The notes under the pieces were generated by a model. It was not told the origin of the DNA, ran no database searches, and saw only the letters and a program-made list of their open reading frames with translations. 64,000 nt of DNA from Streptomyces angustmyceticus. Its GTDB lineage: Bacteria; Actinomycetota; Actinomycetes; Streptomycetales; Streptomycetaceae. Shown piece by piece: positions 11,509-19,306 of the stretch. A program made the position numbers and the translations under genes. The stretch is from positions 4,997,501-5,061,500 of the forward strand of contig NZ_CP082945.1 in assembly GCF_019933235.1 (NCBI RefSeq), written 5' to 3'. Each line of letters starts with the position of its first letter. Position 1 is the first letter of the stretch.

Positions 11509-12182
11509 AGGGACGCGTCCTGGTCGTCGATGACGACACCGCACTGGCGGAGATGCTCGGCATCGTGCTGCGCGGCGAAGGCTTTGAGCCGTCGTTTGTG
11601 TCGGACGGTGACAAGGCCCTTGCGGCCTTCCGCGAGACCAAGCCCGATCTTGTCCTGCTCGACCTGATGCTGCCGGGCCGGGACGGTATCGAGGTGTGCC
11701 GGCTGATCCGGGCCGAGTCCGGCGTACCGATCGTCATGCTGACCGCCAAGAGCGACACGGTGGACGTGGTGGTCGGGCTCGAATCGGGCGCGGACGACTA
11801 CATCGTCAAGCCGTTCAAGCCCAAGGAGCTGGTGGCCCGTATCAGGGCGCGCCTGCGGCGTTCGGAGGAGCCGGCGCCCGAGCAGCTGGCCATCGGTGAC
11901 CTGGTCATCGATGTGGCGGGCCACTCGGTGAAGCGCGAGGGGCAGTCGATCGCCCTGACCCCGCTGGAGTTCGATCTGCTGGTGGCGCTGGCGCGCAAGC
12001 CGTGGCAGGTGTTCACGCGCGAGGTGCTGCTCGAGCAGGTCTGGGGCTACCGGCACGCCGCCGACACCCGGCTGGTCAACGTCCATGTGCAGCGGCTGCG
12101 CTCCAAGGTCGAGAAGGACCCGGAGCGGCCGGAGATCGTGGTGACCGTGCGTGGGGTCGGCTACAAGGCCGGGCCCAGCTGA
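11505..12182 (+). CDS. mtrA: Response regulator MtrA
   Basis: A 225-residue OmpR/PhoB-type regulator. The receiver has acidic residues VDDD near the start, the phospho-acceptor Asp53 in LLDLMLPG and the K in VKPFKPKEL. A winged-helix DNA-binding domain spans about 132-222 and ends RGVGYK. Order with mtrB and lpqB identifies it as MtrA, the actinobacterial regulator of cell wall, division and, in Streptomyces, development and antibiotic genes. The ATG overlaps the mtnA stop (ATGA), and mtrB starts 1 nt after the mtrA stop, so the four genes are probably co-translated. Confidence 0.96.
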   Translation: MKGRVLVVDDDTALAEMLGIVLRGEGFEPSFVSDGDKALAAFRETKPDLVLLDLMLPGRDGIEVCRLIRAESGVPIVMLTAKSDTVDVVVGLESGADDYIVKPFKPKELVARIRARLRRSEEPAPEQLAIGDLVIDVAGHSVKREGQSIALTPLEFDLLVALARKPWQVFTREVLLEQVWGYRHAADTRLVNVHVQRLRSKVEKDPERPEIVVTVRGVGYKAGPS

Positions 12183-12183
12183 G

Positions 12184-14298
12184 ATGACCCGGGACGGTTC
12201 GGCCCCGGAGGGAAAGCGGGGGCGCGCCGTCGGCCCGGCGGGTGATATGTCCTTTTCGGGGAGGGTGTGGGCCTGGTTGCTGCGCGGTGGGCAGCTGCTG
12301 CCCGACGGCGCGGTGAGCGGTCCGGTCCACCCCCTGCTCCGGCTGTTCAGCCGCTGGGTGCGGCGGCCGCTGCTGCCGGCCCTGCGGCTGTGGCGCCGCA
12401 ACATCCAGCTGCGGGTGGTGGCGACCACGCTGCTGATGTCGCTGGCCGTGGTGCTGCTGCTCGGTGTGGTGGTCGTCGGCCAGGTCCGCAACGGCCTGCT
12501 CACGGCCAAGGCGCAGGCCGCGCAGAGCCAGGCCGTGGGCGGCTTCAGCGTCGCCCAGAAGATGGCCGACGGCGCCGACGACACCCGGCCCGACGACACC
12601 GCGCGCACCGGCAACCGCGGCACCCAGGACTCCGCGACCTGGCTGACCGGCCTGGTCGAACAGCTCGCCAGCGGCGGGCAGGGCGTCTTCTCCGTCGTGG
12701 CGCTCAGCTCCGACTCCGACGAGCCGTTCGGCGACTCCAGCCCCGGCACCCGTGGCCCGCGCGCCTCCGGCGACGTCGATCCCGAGCGGAGCGTGCCGCC
12801 CGAACTGCGGCGGAAGCTGGAGACCAAGTCCGGGACGTTCCGCCAGTACACCGAGATCAAGCGCATCGGGTCGGACGACGGCGTGTCGGCGCTGATCATC
12901 GGCAAGCGGCTGAACGACGTGAACAGCAACCAGTACCAGCTCTACTACCTCTTCCCGTTCAGCCAGGAGGAGGAGTCGCTCAAGCTGGTCACGGGGACGC
13001 TGGCGACCGCCGGTGTCTTCGTCGTCATCCTGCTCGGCGCGATCGCCTGGCTGGTGGTCCGGCAGGTCGTCACGCCCGTACGGATGGCCGCGGGGATCTC
13101 CGAGCGGCTGGCCGCCGGCCTCCTCCAGGAGCGGATGAAGGTCACCGGCGAGGACGACATCGCCCGGCTGGGCGAGTCCTTCAACAAGATGGCGCAGAAC
13201 CTCCAGGTCAAGATCCAGCAGCTGGAGGAGCTCTCGCGGATGCAGCGCCGGTTCGTCTCCGACGTCTCGCACGAGCTGCGTACGCCGCTGACGACCGTCC
13301 GGATGGCGGCCGACGTCATCCACGACGTGCGGGACGAGTTCGACCCCGTCACCGCGCGCTCCGCCGAGCTGCTGCGCGGCCAGCTCGACCGCTTCGAATC
13401 CCTGCTGGCGGAGCTGCTGGAGATCAGCCGGTTCGACGCCGGGGCGGCCGCGCTGGAGGCCGAGCCGATCGATCTGCGCGATGTGGTGCACCGCGTCATC
13501 GAGGGGGCCGAGCCGCTCGCCGAGCGCAAGGGCACCCGGATAGTGGTGCGCGGCGCCGAGCAGCCCGTGATCGCCGAGGCCGACACCCGCCGGGTGGAGC
13601 GGATACTCCGCAATCTCGTCGTCAACGCCGTCGAGCACGGCGAGGGCCGTGACGTGGTGGTCCGGCTGGCGTCCGCGGGCAGCCGCAGCGGCGGCGCGGT
13701 GGCCGTCGCGGTGCGTGACTACGGTGTCGGCCTCAAGCCCGGCGAGGCGGCCCGCGTCTTCAACCGTTTCTGGCGGGCGGACCCGGCCCGGGCCCGGACG
13801 ACCGGCGGTACGGGCCTGGGCCTGTCCATCGCCGTCGAGGACGCCAGGCTGCACGGCGGCTGGCTGCAGGCCTGGGGGGAGCCGGGCGGCGGCTCGCAGT
13901 TCCGGCTGACGCTGCCCCGTACGGCCGGTGAGACGCTGCGCGGGTCCCCGATCCCCCTGGAGCCGGAGGACTCGCGGCGCCACCGCGGACTGGACGGGAC
14001 GGGGCAGCCGAAGGCCGGGGCGGAGCACAAGACGTCCACGATCCCGGTGCAGGCGCGTGCCCCGGAGGCGGGTGACATGGCGGTTCCGGCTCCGGAGCCG
14101 AAGGTGTCCTGGCCGGCCGTCGACCCGGTGGCGCTGCCCGGAAGCGGCGCCCGTGTGGTGCCGCGGAGCGGGGGCGTACGGAGCGAAGAGGCGGCGCACG
14201 GCGACAGCGCGCGCACCGATGAGCCGGACCGCGAGGGCGGGACCGAGCAGGAAGCCGAACGGGGCGTGGATCGGGAAGGCGGGCTGCGTGGGAACTGA
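12184..14298 (+). CDS. mtrB: Sensor histidine kinase MtrB
   Basis: A 704-residue kinase. Membrane segments are at about 78-102 and 268-294, flanking an extracytoplasmic domain. HAMP is at about 295-345, followed by HisKA with His363 in SDVSHELRTPL. The HATPase runs to about 580 with NLVVNAVEHG and GGTGLGLSIA. A tail of roughly 120 residues, rich in Pro/Glu/Arg, follows the catalytic domain. The start at 12184 sits 1 nt after the mtrA stop; ATG 12247 (MSFSGRVWAW) is an alternative. It partners MtrA; LpqB, encoded next, is its known lipoprotein modulator in mycobacteria. Confidence 0.95.
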   Translation: MTRDGSAPEGKRGRAVGPAGDMSFSGRVWAWLLRGGQLLPDGAVSGPVHPLLRLFSRWVRRPLLPALRLWRRNIQLRVVATTLLMSLAVVLLLGVVVVGQVRNGLLTAKAQAAQSQAVGGFSVAQKMADGADDTRPDDTARTGNRGTQDSATWLTGLVEQLASGGQGVFSVVALSSDSDEPFGDSSPGTRGPRASGDVDPERSVPPELRRKLETKSGTFRQYTEIKRIGSDDGVSALIIGKRLNDVNSNQYQLYYLFPFSQEEESLKLVTGTLATAGVFVVILLGAIAWLVVRQVVTPVRMAAGISERLAAGLLQERMKVTGEDDIARLGESFNKMAQNLQVKIQQLEELSRMQRRFVSDVSHELRTPLTTVRMAADVIHDVRDEFDPVTARSAELLRGQLDRFESLLAELLEISRFDAGAAALEAEPIDLRDVVHRVIEGAEPLAERKGTRIVVRGAEQPVIAEADTRRVERILRNLVVNAVEHGEGRDVVVRLASAGSRSGGAVAVAVRDYGVGLKPGEAARVFNRFWRADPARARTTGGTGLGLSIAVEDARLHGGWLQAWGEPGGGSQFRLTLPRTAGETLRGSPIPLEPEDSRRHRGLDGTGQPKAGAEHKTSTIPVQARAPEAGDMAVPAPEPKVSWPAVDPVALPGSGARVVPRSGGVRSEEAAHGDSARTDEPDREGGTEQEAERGVDREGGLRGN

Positions 14299-16171
14299 GC
14301 GCGGAGGCGAGCGCGGGGAGGGCACCGGGTCCCGTGGGCGGGCTCGCAGGGGAGCCGGGCCGGCGCGGAAGGCGCTGCTGCTCGGCTGTGCGGCGGCGCT
14401 GCTGGCCGGGTGCGCGTCCATGCCCGACAGCGGCGACGTCACGGCCGTCGACCAGTCGCCGCGTTCCGAGGGCGAGTCGCAGGTGCGGGTCTACGGCGTT
14501 CCCCCGCAGGACGGCGCGCAGCCGACCAACATCGTGCGCAGCTTCCTCGACGCCACGACCAGTGACGAGGCGGACTTCCGTACGGCCACCCAGTACCTGG
14601 CCAAGTCGGCCAGGCGGACCTGGCGGCCGTTCCAGGTGACCAATGTGCTCCAGGAGCGCCCGAAGCCCGAGCCGAAATCCCTGCCCAACCGGGAGGACGC
14701 GAACGGGTACACGGTCACCCTCTCCGGCAGCCAGGTGGCGGCGGTGGACGACAACCACGCCTACACCCCCGAGGAGCGGCCGTACCGCCAGACGATCCAC
14801 CTCATCAAGGAGGGCGGCCAGTGGCGCATCGACCGGCTGCCCAACGGGCTGGTGCTCGGGCTGTCCGACTTCCAGCGCATCTACCGCTCCGTCAACAAGT
14901 ACTACTTCGCGTCCTACAACTCGGAGTCGGGGGAGCCGAAGGCGGGCCGGAACGTGCTCGTCGCGGACCCCGTCTACCTGCGGCAGCGAATAAAGCCGAT
15001 CACCTCCAGCGTGGAGGCGCTGCTGTCCGGGCCGACCGACTGGCTGAACCACGTGACGACTTCGGCCTTCCCGACCGGCACCCGGCTCGCCGCGCACGAC
15101 CTGGCGCTGGACGACTCCAACGCGCTGCGGGTCAAGCTCAGCAAGGGTGCGGTGAACACCGACGCCGCGCAGTGCAAGCAGATGGCGGCTCAGCTCTTCT
15201 TCACCGTCCAGGACATGACGCGGGCTTCGAAGATCAGTGAGGTGGAGCTGGAGGACGACAGCGGCAGCGCGCTGTGCGCGCTGTCCCAGGAACAGGCCGA
15301 GCGCGACTTCGCGCCGTCCCCGACCATCGGGGGCTCGGGCAAGGAGTACTTCATCGACGCCGACCACAAGGTCGTCGGCATGTCGGACTCGGCCACCGAA
15401 CCCATGCCGGTGCGCGGGCCGTTCGGCACGGGCAAGACCCCGCTGCGCTCGGTCGCCATCTCGCGCGGCGAGGACACCGCGGCCGGTGTGTCGAGCGACG
15501 GCCGGTCGTTGTACGTGGCGGCCTTGGAAGACGGCATCGGGCGCGGTGATCCGCTGCTGACCAGTACGGGCGCGGCCAAGAACCCCGATACGGGGCTCAC
15601 CACACCGAGCTGGGACGGCCTGGGCGATCTGTGGATCGCGGACCGCGACGCGCACGGCTCGCGGCTGCTGCGGCTGCGCGAGGGCAAGGGTGCCCCCGAG
15701 AAGGTGGCGGTGCCCGGCCTCGGCGACCGGCGGATCAAGGCGATCAAGGTGGCCGCCGACGGCATCCGGATCGCGGTCCTGGTGGAGGACAAGGGCCGTA
15801 CGACGCTGCAGCTGGGCCGGGTCGAGCGTGGCGGGAGTTCGGCGCATCCGGAGCTCTCCGTGCAGGAACTGCGGCCGATCGCACCTCAGTTGGAGGACGT
15901 GGTCGCCGCGTCCTGGGCGGGCGGCAGCCGGCTGGTGGTCGTCGGGCGGGAGTCCGGCGGAGTCCAGCAGATGCAGTTCATGGAGACCGACGGCTCGGCG
16001 TCGAACGCGCAGACCCTGCCCGGCGTCAACGGCGTCATCGCGGTGGCGGCCTCGGAGGACGAGACCAGGCCGTTGATCGCCGATGCCACGGAGGGCATCG
16101 TGCGGCTGCCTCCGGACGCGAACTGGAAGACCGTGGCGAAGGACGGGACGGCGCCGGTCTATCCGGGGTGA
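14288..16171 (+). CDS. lpqB: Lipoprotein LpqB
   Basis: A 627-residue lipoprotein. An Arg-rich N-terminus and hydrophobic ALLLGCAAALLAGC give a lipobox with the lipidated Cys42. A GerMN-like domain lies in the middle (around ALLSGPTDWL) and a beta-propeller-like LpqB domain in the C-terminal half. GTG 14288 is inside the mtrB end (11-bp overlap), which fits coupled translation; it is the only start that keeps a normal signal peptide. Family knowledge: LpqB interacts with the MtrB sensor domain and tunes MtrA signalling. Confidence 0.94.
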   Translation: MGTERGGERGEGTGSRGRARRGAGPARKALLLGCAAALLAGCASMPDSGDVTAVDQSPRSEGESQVRVYGVPPQDGAQPTNIVRSFLDATTSDEADFRTATQYLAKSARRTWRPFQVTNVLQERPKPEPKSLPNREDANGYTVTLSGSQVAAVDDNHAYTPEERPYRQTIHLIKEGGQWRIDRLPNGLVLGLSDFQRIYRSVNKYYFASYNSESGEPKAGRNVLVADPVYLRQRIKPITSSVEALLSGPTDWLNHVTTSAFPTGTRLAAHDLALDDSNALRVKLSKGAVNTDAAQCKQMAAQLFFTVQDMTRASKISEVELEDDSGSALCALSQEQAERDFAPSPTIGGSGKEYFIDADHKVVGMSDSATEPMPVRGPFGTGKTPLRSVAISRGEDTAAGVSSDGRSLYVAALEDGIGRGDPLLTSTGAAKNPDTGLTTPSWDGLGDLWIADRDAHGSRLLRLREGKGAPEKVAVPGLGDRRIKAIKVAADGIRIAVLVEDKGRTTLQLGRVERGGSSAHPELSVQELRPIAPQLEDVVAASWAGGSRLVVVGRESGGVQQMQFMETDGSASNAQTLPGVNGVIAVAASEDETRPLIADATEGIVRLPPDANWKTVAKDGTAPVYPG

Positions 16172-16492
16172 GCGGTGGCCGGGTGCCGTGGGGATCGGCG
16201 GCCGGTGACCCGTGATGGGTGCCGGGGCAGGCGGCCGGGCGCGTGATGGAGGCTTCTGCCCGGGACCGGGCGGCCGGGACCGGGCGGCCCTCGGCCGCCG
16301 ATCCCGCACGGCATGCGGCTGATCCGGTCCGCGCTGCGCTGTCCCGTACCGCTGACCTCCGGTTCTGCTTCCGCTGATCTTCGGGTCCGCTGCCCCGCCC
16401 GTCCACAGGGGCCCGGTTCCGGGGACCTGCAGCTCCGCGGCCGGTTGTCCACAGGGGTGGTGACCGGGCGTGGACGGCGGGACAGTGGAGTC
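16172..16492. other. lpqB-comF intergenic region with two DnaA-box-like sites
   Basis: A 321-bp stretch with no supported gene. It holds two same-orientation GTCCACAGGGG repeats 46 bp apart. The second reads TTGTCCACA (16445-16453), the Streptomyces DnaA-box consensus; the first reads CCGTCCACA (16399-16407). The rest is GC-rich without clear promoter elements. Confidence 0.5.
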
Positions 16493-17218
16493 ATGCAGGG
16501 GGTGTGGCGCGAACTGGCCGGTCTGGTGCTGCCGGTCGACTGTGCGGGGTGCGGCCGGCCGCGTACGGAGCTGTGCGCACGGTGCCGCCGGGCGCTGGCC
16601 CGCGACGGGCGCGGGCCGCGGCGGGTGCGACCGTGGCCGGTCCCGGCGGGCCTGCCGCGGGTGTGGGCCGGGGCGCCGTACGCCGACGAGGTGCGGGCGG
16701 TGCTGCTGGCACACAAGGAGCGGGGCGCCCTGCGGCTGGCCGGGTCGCTCGGGGAGGTGCTCGCCGGGGCCGTGCGGGGGCTGTGCGGCGGGAGCCCCCA
16801 GCTGCTGGTGCCGGTGCCTTCGGCCAGGAGAGCCGTGGCCGGGCGGGGCCATGACCCGGTGCGCAGGACGGCGCTGGCGGCGGCGCGGGAGCTGCGGCGG
16901 TCGGGCGGGGCGGCGCGGGTGCTCGCGGTCATGCGGCAGCGTCGTGCGGTGTCCGACCAGGCGGGGCTGAGTGCCCGGGAGCGGCTGGCGAACGTCGCGG
17001 GTGCACTGGAGGTGCCGGGTGCGTCCGGCAGGCTGTTGACGGGGCGGTCAGTGGTGCTGGTGGACGATCTGGTGACCACGGGGGCCACCCTCGCCGAGGC
17101 GGCCCGGGCGGTGAGGGCGGCCGGCGGCCGGGTCACCGGGGCCGCGGTGGTGGCCGCGCCCCGCAGCGCTTTCGCCCTTGAGGAGGCGGCCGCGGTGTCT
17201 TTACCACGCGGTGGGTAG
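16493..17218 (+). CDS. ComF-family phosphoribosyltransferase-like protein
   Basis: A 241-residue ComF-type protein. An N-terminal four-cysteine zinc site, CAGC (17-20) and CARC (28-31), precedes a phosphoribosyltransferase-fold domain with the PRPP loop VVLVDDLVTTGATL near 187-200. The length is normal for the family. ComF is linked to DNA uptake in competent bacteria; in Streptomyces its role is unclear. GGAG lies 5 nt before the ATG. It sits between lpqB and hpf, the common Streptomyces order as I recall it. Confidence 0.88.
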   Translation: MQGVWRELAGLVLPVDCAGCGRPRTELCARCRRALARDGRGPRRVRPWPVPAGLPRVWAGAPYADEVRAVLLAHKERGALRLAGSLGEVLAGAVRGLCGGSPQLLVPVPSARRAVAGRGHDPVRRTALAAARELRRSGGAARVLAVMRQRRAVSDQAGLSARERLANVAGALEVPGASGRLLTGRSVVLVDDLVTTGATLAEAARAVRAAGGRVTGAAVVAAPRSAFALEEAAAVSLPRGG

Positions 17219-17410
17219 GCGAGGAGGAAAAGTCACCCAAATGGAGCCGAGGGCTCCGAGGGGGTGCCGACATCCGTCCGGGAGAGCTATGTTCGGTTGT
17301 GAGGACTTGGCGGGTGTTATGCCTCGGATGTCGCGATGAATGCGTTCAGGGGCAATTGAGCCGACCCTGAAAACGGGGGAGTGGAGAGCTGGTCGTCGGG
17401 GGAGGAGGAG

Positions 17411-17584
17411 GTGAAAGTCGCCAAGTCCGAGGCTTCGGCAACCACCGGAGCCTGGTGCAAGAAGGAATTGCTCCGCCTGATGAGCGGGGCGATCCGGGAA
17501 CGGAGTTCTGCGTGGACATCGTCGTCAAGGGCCGCAAAACAGAGGTGCCCGAGCGGTTCCGCAAGCACGTGGCCGAGAAGCTGA
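17411..17584 (+). CDS. Possible upstream reading frame overlapping hpf
   Basis: A 57-codon frame that starts at GTG 17411 directly behind a very strong Shine-Dalgarno (GGAGGAGGAG, 17401-17410). It ends at TGA 17582-17584, 73 nt inside hpf in a different frame. The predicted product (VKVAKSEASATTGAWCKKEL...) resembles no family I know. It could be a regulatory leader that couples translation to hpf, or chance. Only the strong ribosome-binding site argues for it, since codon use cannot be separated from the overlapping gene. Confidence 0.3.
   Translation: MKVAKSEASATTGAWCKKELLRLMSGAIRERSSAWTSSSRAAKQRCPSGSASTWPRS
17430..17453 (+). promoter_or_regulatory. Hairpin in the hpf leader
   Basis: A 9-bp stem (AGGCTTCGG / CCGGAGCCT, one G-T pair) around a 6-nt loop CAACCA, about 60 nt before the hpf start and inside the possible upstream frame. 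It could influence translation; no function is shown. Confidence 0.35.
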
Positions 17585-18201
17585 AGCTGGACAAAGTCCA
17601 GAAGCTCGACGCCAAGGTGATCAGCCTGGACGTCGAGGTGTCCAAGGAGCCCAACCCGCGGCAGGCCGACCGTTCCGACCGAGTGGAGATCACCCTCCAC
17701 TCCCGTGGCCCGGTGGTCCGGGCCGAGGCCGCCGCAGCGGATCCGTACGCCGCGCTGGATCTGGCCACCGCGAAGCTCGAGGCGCGGCTGCGCAAGCAGC
17801 ACGACAAGCGCTACTCGCGTCGCGGCAACGGCCGCATCCCGGCGAGTGAGGTCGCCGTCAGCGTGCCGGACGCCGCGAGCCTGAACACCAACGGAGAACT
17901 GGCCGCCGCCGAGGCCGGCCAGACGGTGCCGACCACGAAGATGGGCTGCATCGACGTCCAGGGCGAAGGACCCCTGGTCGTCCGCGAGAAGACCCACTCG
18001 GCCGCGCCGATGCTGCTCGACCAGGCGCTCAACGAGATGGAGTTGGTCGGGCACGACTTCTACCTCTTCGTCGACGCCGACACCAAGCTGCCGAGTGTCG
18101 TCTACCGGCGGCACGCCTATGACTACGGCGTCATTCACTTGAACCCCGACTTGTTCGGGGGAGAGGAGCCCGGCGGCGCAGGCGGCGCGCTGGGTGGCTG
18201 A
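17512..18201 (+). CDS. hpf: Long-form ribosome hibernation-promoting factor
   Basis: A 229-residue long HPF. The N-terminal S30AE domain begins VDIVVKGRKTEVPERFRKH. A linker is followed by the C-terminal dimerisation domain (HDFYLFVDADTKLPSVVYRR...GVIHLN). Long HPFs join two 70S ribosomes into inactive 100S dimers under stress or stationary phase. GTG 17512 is chosen because it gives the family N-terminus and has GGAG 6 nt upstream. A GTG at 17455 would add 19 unrelated residues. The 293-bp gap before it suggests its own promoter and leader. Confidence 0.94.
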   Translation: MDIVVKGRKTEVPERFRKHVAEKLKLDKVQKLDAKVISLDVEVSKEPNPRQADRSDRVEITLHSRGPVVRAEAAAADPYAALDLATAKLEARLRKQHDKRYSRRGNGRIPASEVAVSVPDAASLNTNGELAAAEAGQTVPTTKMGCIDVQGEGPLVVREKTHSAAPMLLDQALNEMELVGHDFYLFVDADTKLPSVVYRRHAYDYGVIHLNPDLFGGEEPGGAGGALGG

Positions 18202-18214
18202 ACCCCGTCCGCTC

Positions 18215-18242
18215 GGTGCCCCCGGCGTACGCCGGGGGCACC
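18215..18242 (+). terminator. Hairpin terminator after hpf
   Basis: A perfect 13-bp stem (GGTGCCCCCGGCG / CGCCGGGGGCACC) with a 2-base central TA, 13 nt after the hpf stop. There is no T-run, which is common for Streptomyces terminators. Confidence 0.75.
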
Positions 18243-18431
18243 ATCGTGCCCGGAGGAGGCAGGAGTTGAAGCCGTATAGTCTTTGTGCCGGCCAGGGAGT
18301 ATGTGGGCGCGAGACGGCGACATGCCGGGGAGACGGTCGTATGGCTTTGATCGGGTCGGCAGGGGGCTGTTGTCAACCAGCCTTATGCGCAAACTCCGGC
18401 CGTGTGGCCGAGTAGTTGACGGGGAGGACCA

Positions 18432-19193
18432 GTGGGGGACAGTTTTGGGCCCGTGCGCGGCACCGCGGACGACGGCCACAGTGCTGCCGGGGGTGACGAC
18501 GGCACCGACCGGACCCTCAGCGTGCCGCGCCAGGAGCCGATCCGGGTCCTGGTCGTGGACGACCACGCGCTCTTCCGGCGGGGCCTGGAGATCGTGCTGG
18601 CCCAGGAAGAGGACATCCAGGTCGTCGGCGAGGCGGGGGACGGCGCGGAGGCGGTCGACAAGGCCGCGGATCTGCTGCCCGACATCGTGCTGATGGACGT
18701 GCGGATGCCCAAGCGCGGAGGGATCGAGGCGTGCACCTCCATCAAGGAGGTCGCCCCCAGCGCGAAGATCATCATGCTGACGATCAGCGACGAAGAGGCC
18801 GATCTCTACGACGCGATCAAGGCCGGCGCCACCGGCTACCTCCTCAAGGAGATCTCCACCGACGAGGTGGCGACCGCGATCCGCGCGGTGGCGGACGGCC
18901 AGTCGCAGATCAGCCCGTCGATGGCGTCCAAGCTCCTGACGGAGTTCAAGTCGATGATCCAGCGCACGGACGAGCGCAGGCTGGTGCCCGCGCCGCGGCT
19001 CACCGACCGTGAACTGGAGGTCCTCAAGCTGGTCGCCACGGGCATGAACAACCGCGACATCGCCAAGGAACTCTTCATCTCCGAGAACACGGTGAAGAAC
19101 CACGTCCGCAACATCCTGGAGAAGCTGCAGCTGCACTCCCGGATGGAAGCGGTGGTGTACGCGATGCGGGAGAAGATCCTCGAAATCCGGTGA
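18432..19193 (+). CDS. Orphan NarL/LuxR-type response regulator
   Basis: A 253-residue regulator. After a 36-residue extension rich in Gly and Asp comes a receiver domain (VLVVDDHALFRRGLE, phospho-acceptor Asp89 in LMDVRMPKRGG, K in LLKEIS). A LuxR-type HTH follows (LTDRELEVLKLVATGMNNRDIA, about 190-250). No histidine kinase is adjacent, so it is an orphan here. The GTG start has a strong GGAGGA 5 nt upstream. Its targets cannot be read from sequence; it follows hpf behind a terminator. Confidence 0.92.
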   Translation: MGDSFGPVRGTADDGHSAAGGDDGTDRTLSVPRQEPIRVLVVDDHALFRRGLEIVLAQEEDIQVVGEAGDGAEAVDKAADLLPDIVLMDVRMPKRGGIEACTSIKEVAPSAKIIMLTISDEEADLYDAIKAGATGYLLKEISTDEVATAIRAVADGQSQISPSMASKLLTEFKSMIQRTDERRLVPAPRLTDRELEVLKLVATGMNNRDIAKELFISENTVKNHVRNILEKLQLHSRMEAVVYAMREKILEIR

Positions 19194-19306
19194 GCGGGCC
19201 CCGCCGTGGTGGCGGGTGGTCCGGTGGGCGACAGCGCGGTGCCGGGCGGAGCGCCGCGCCGTGGTGACCAGGCGCCGGGCGGCCCCCGGAGTCGTCGGCC
19301 GATGGC

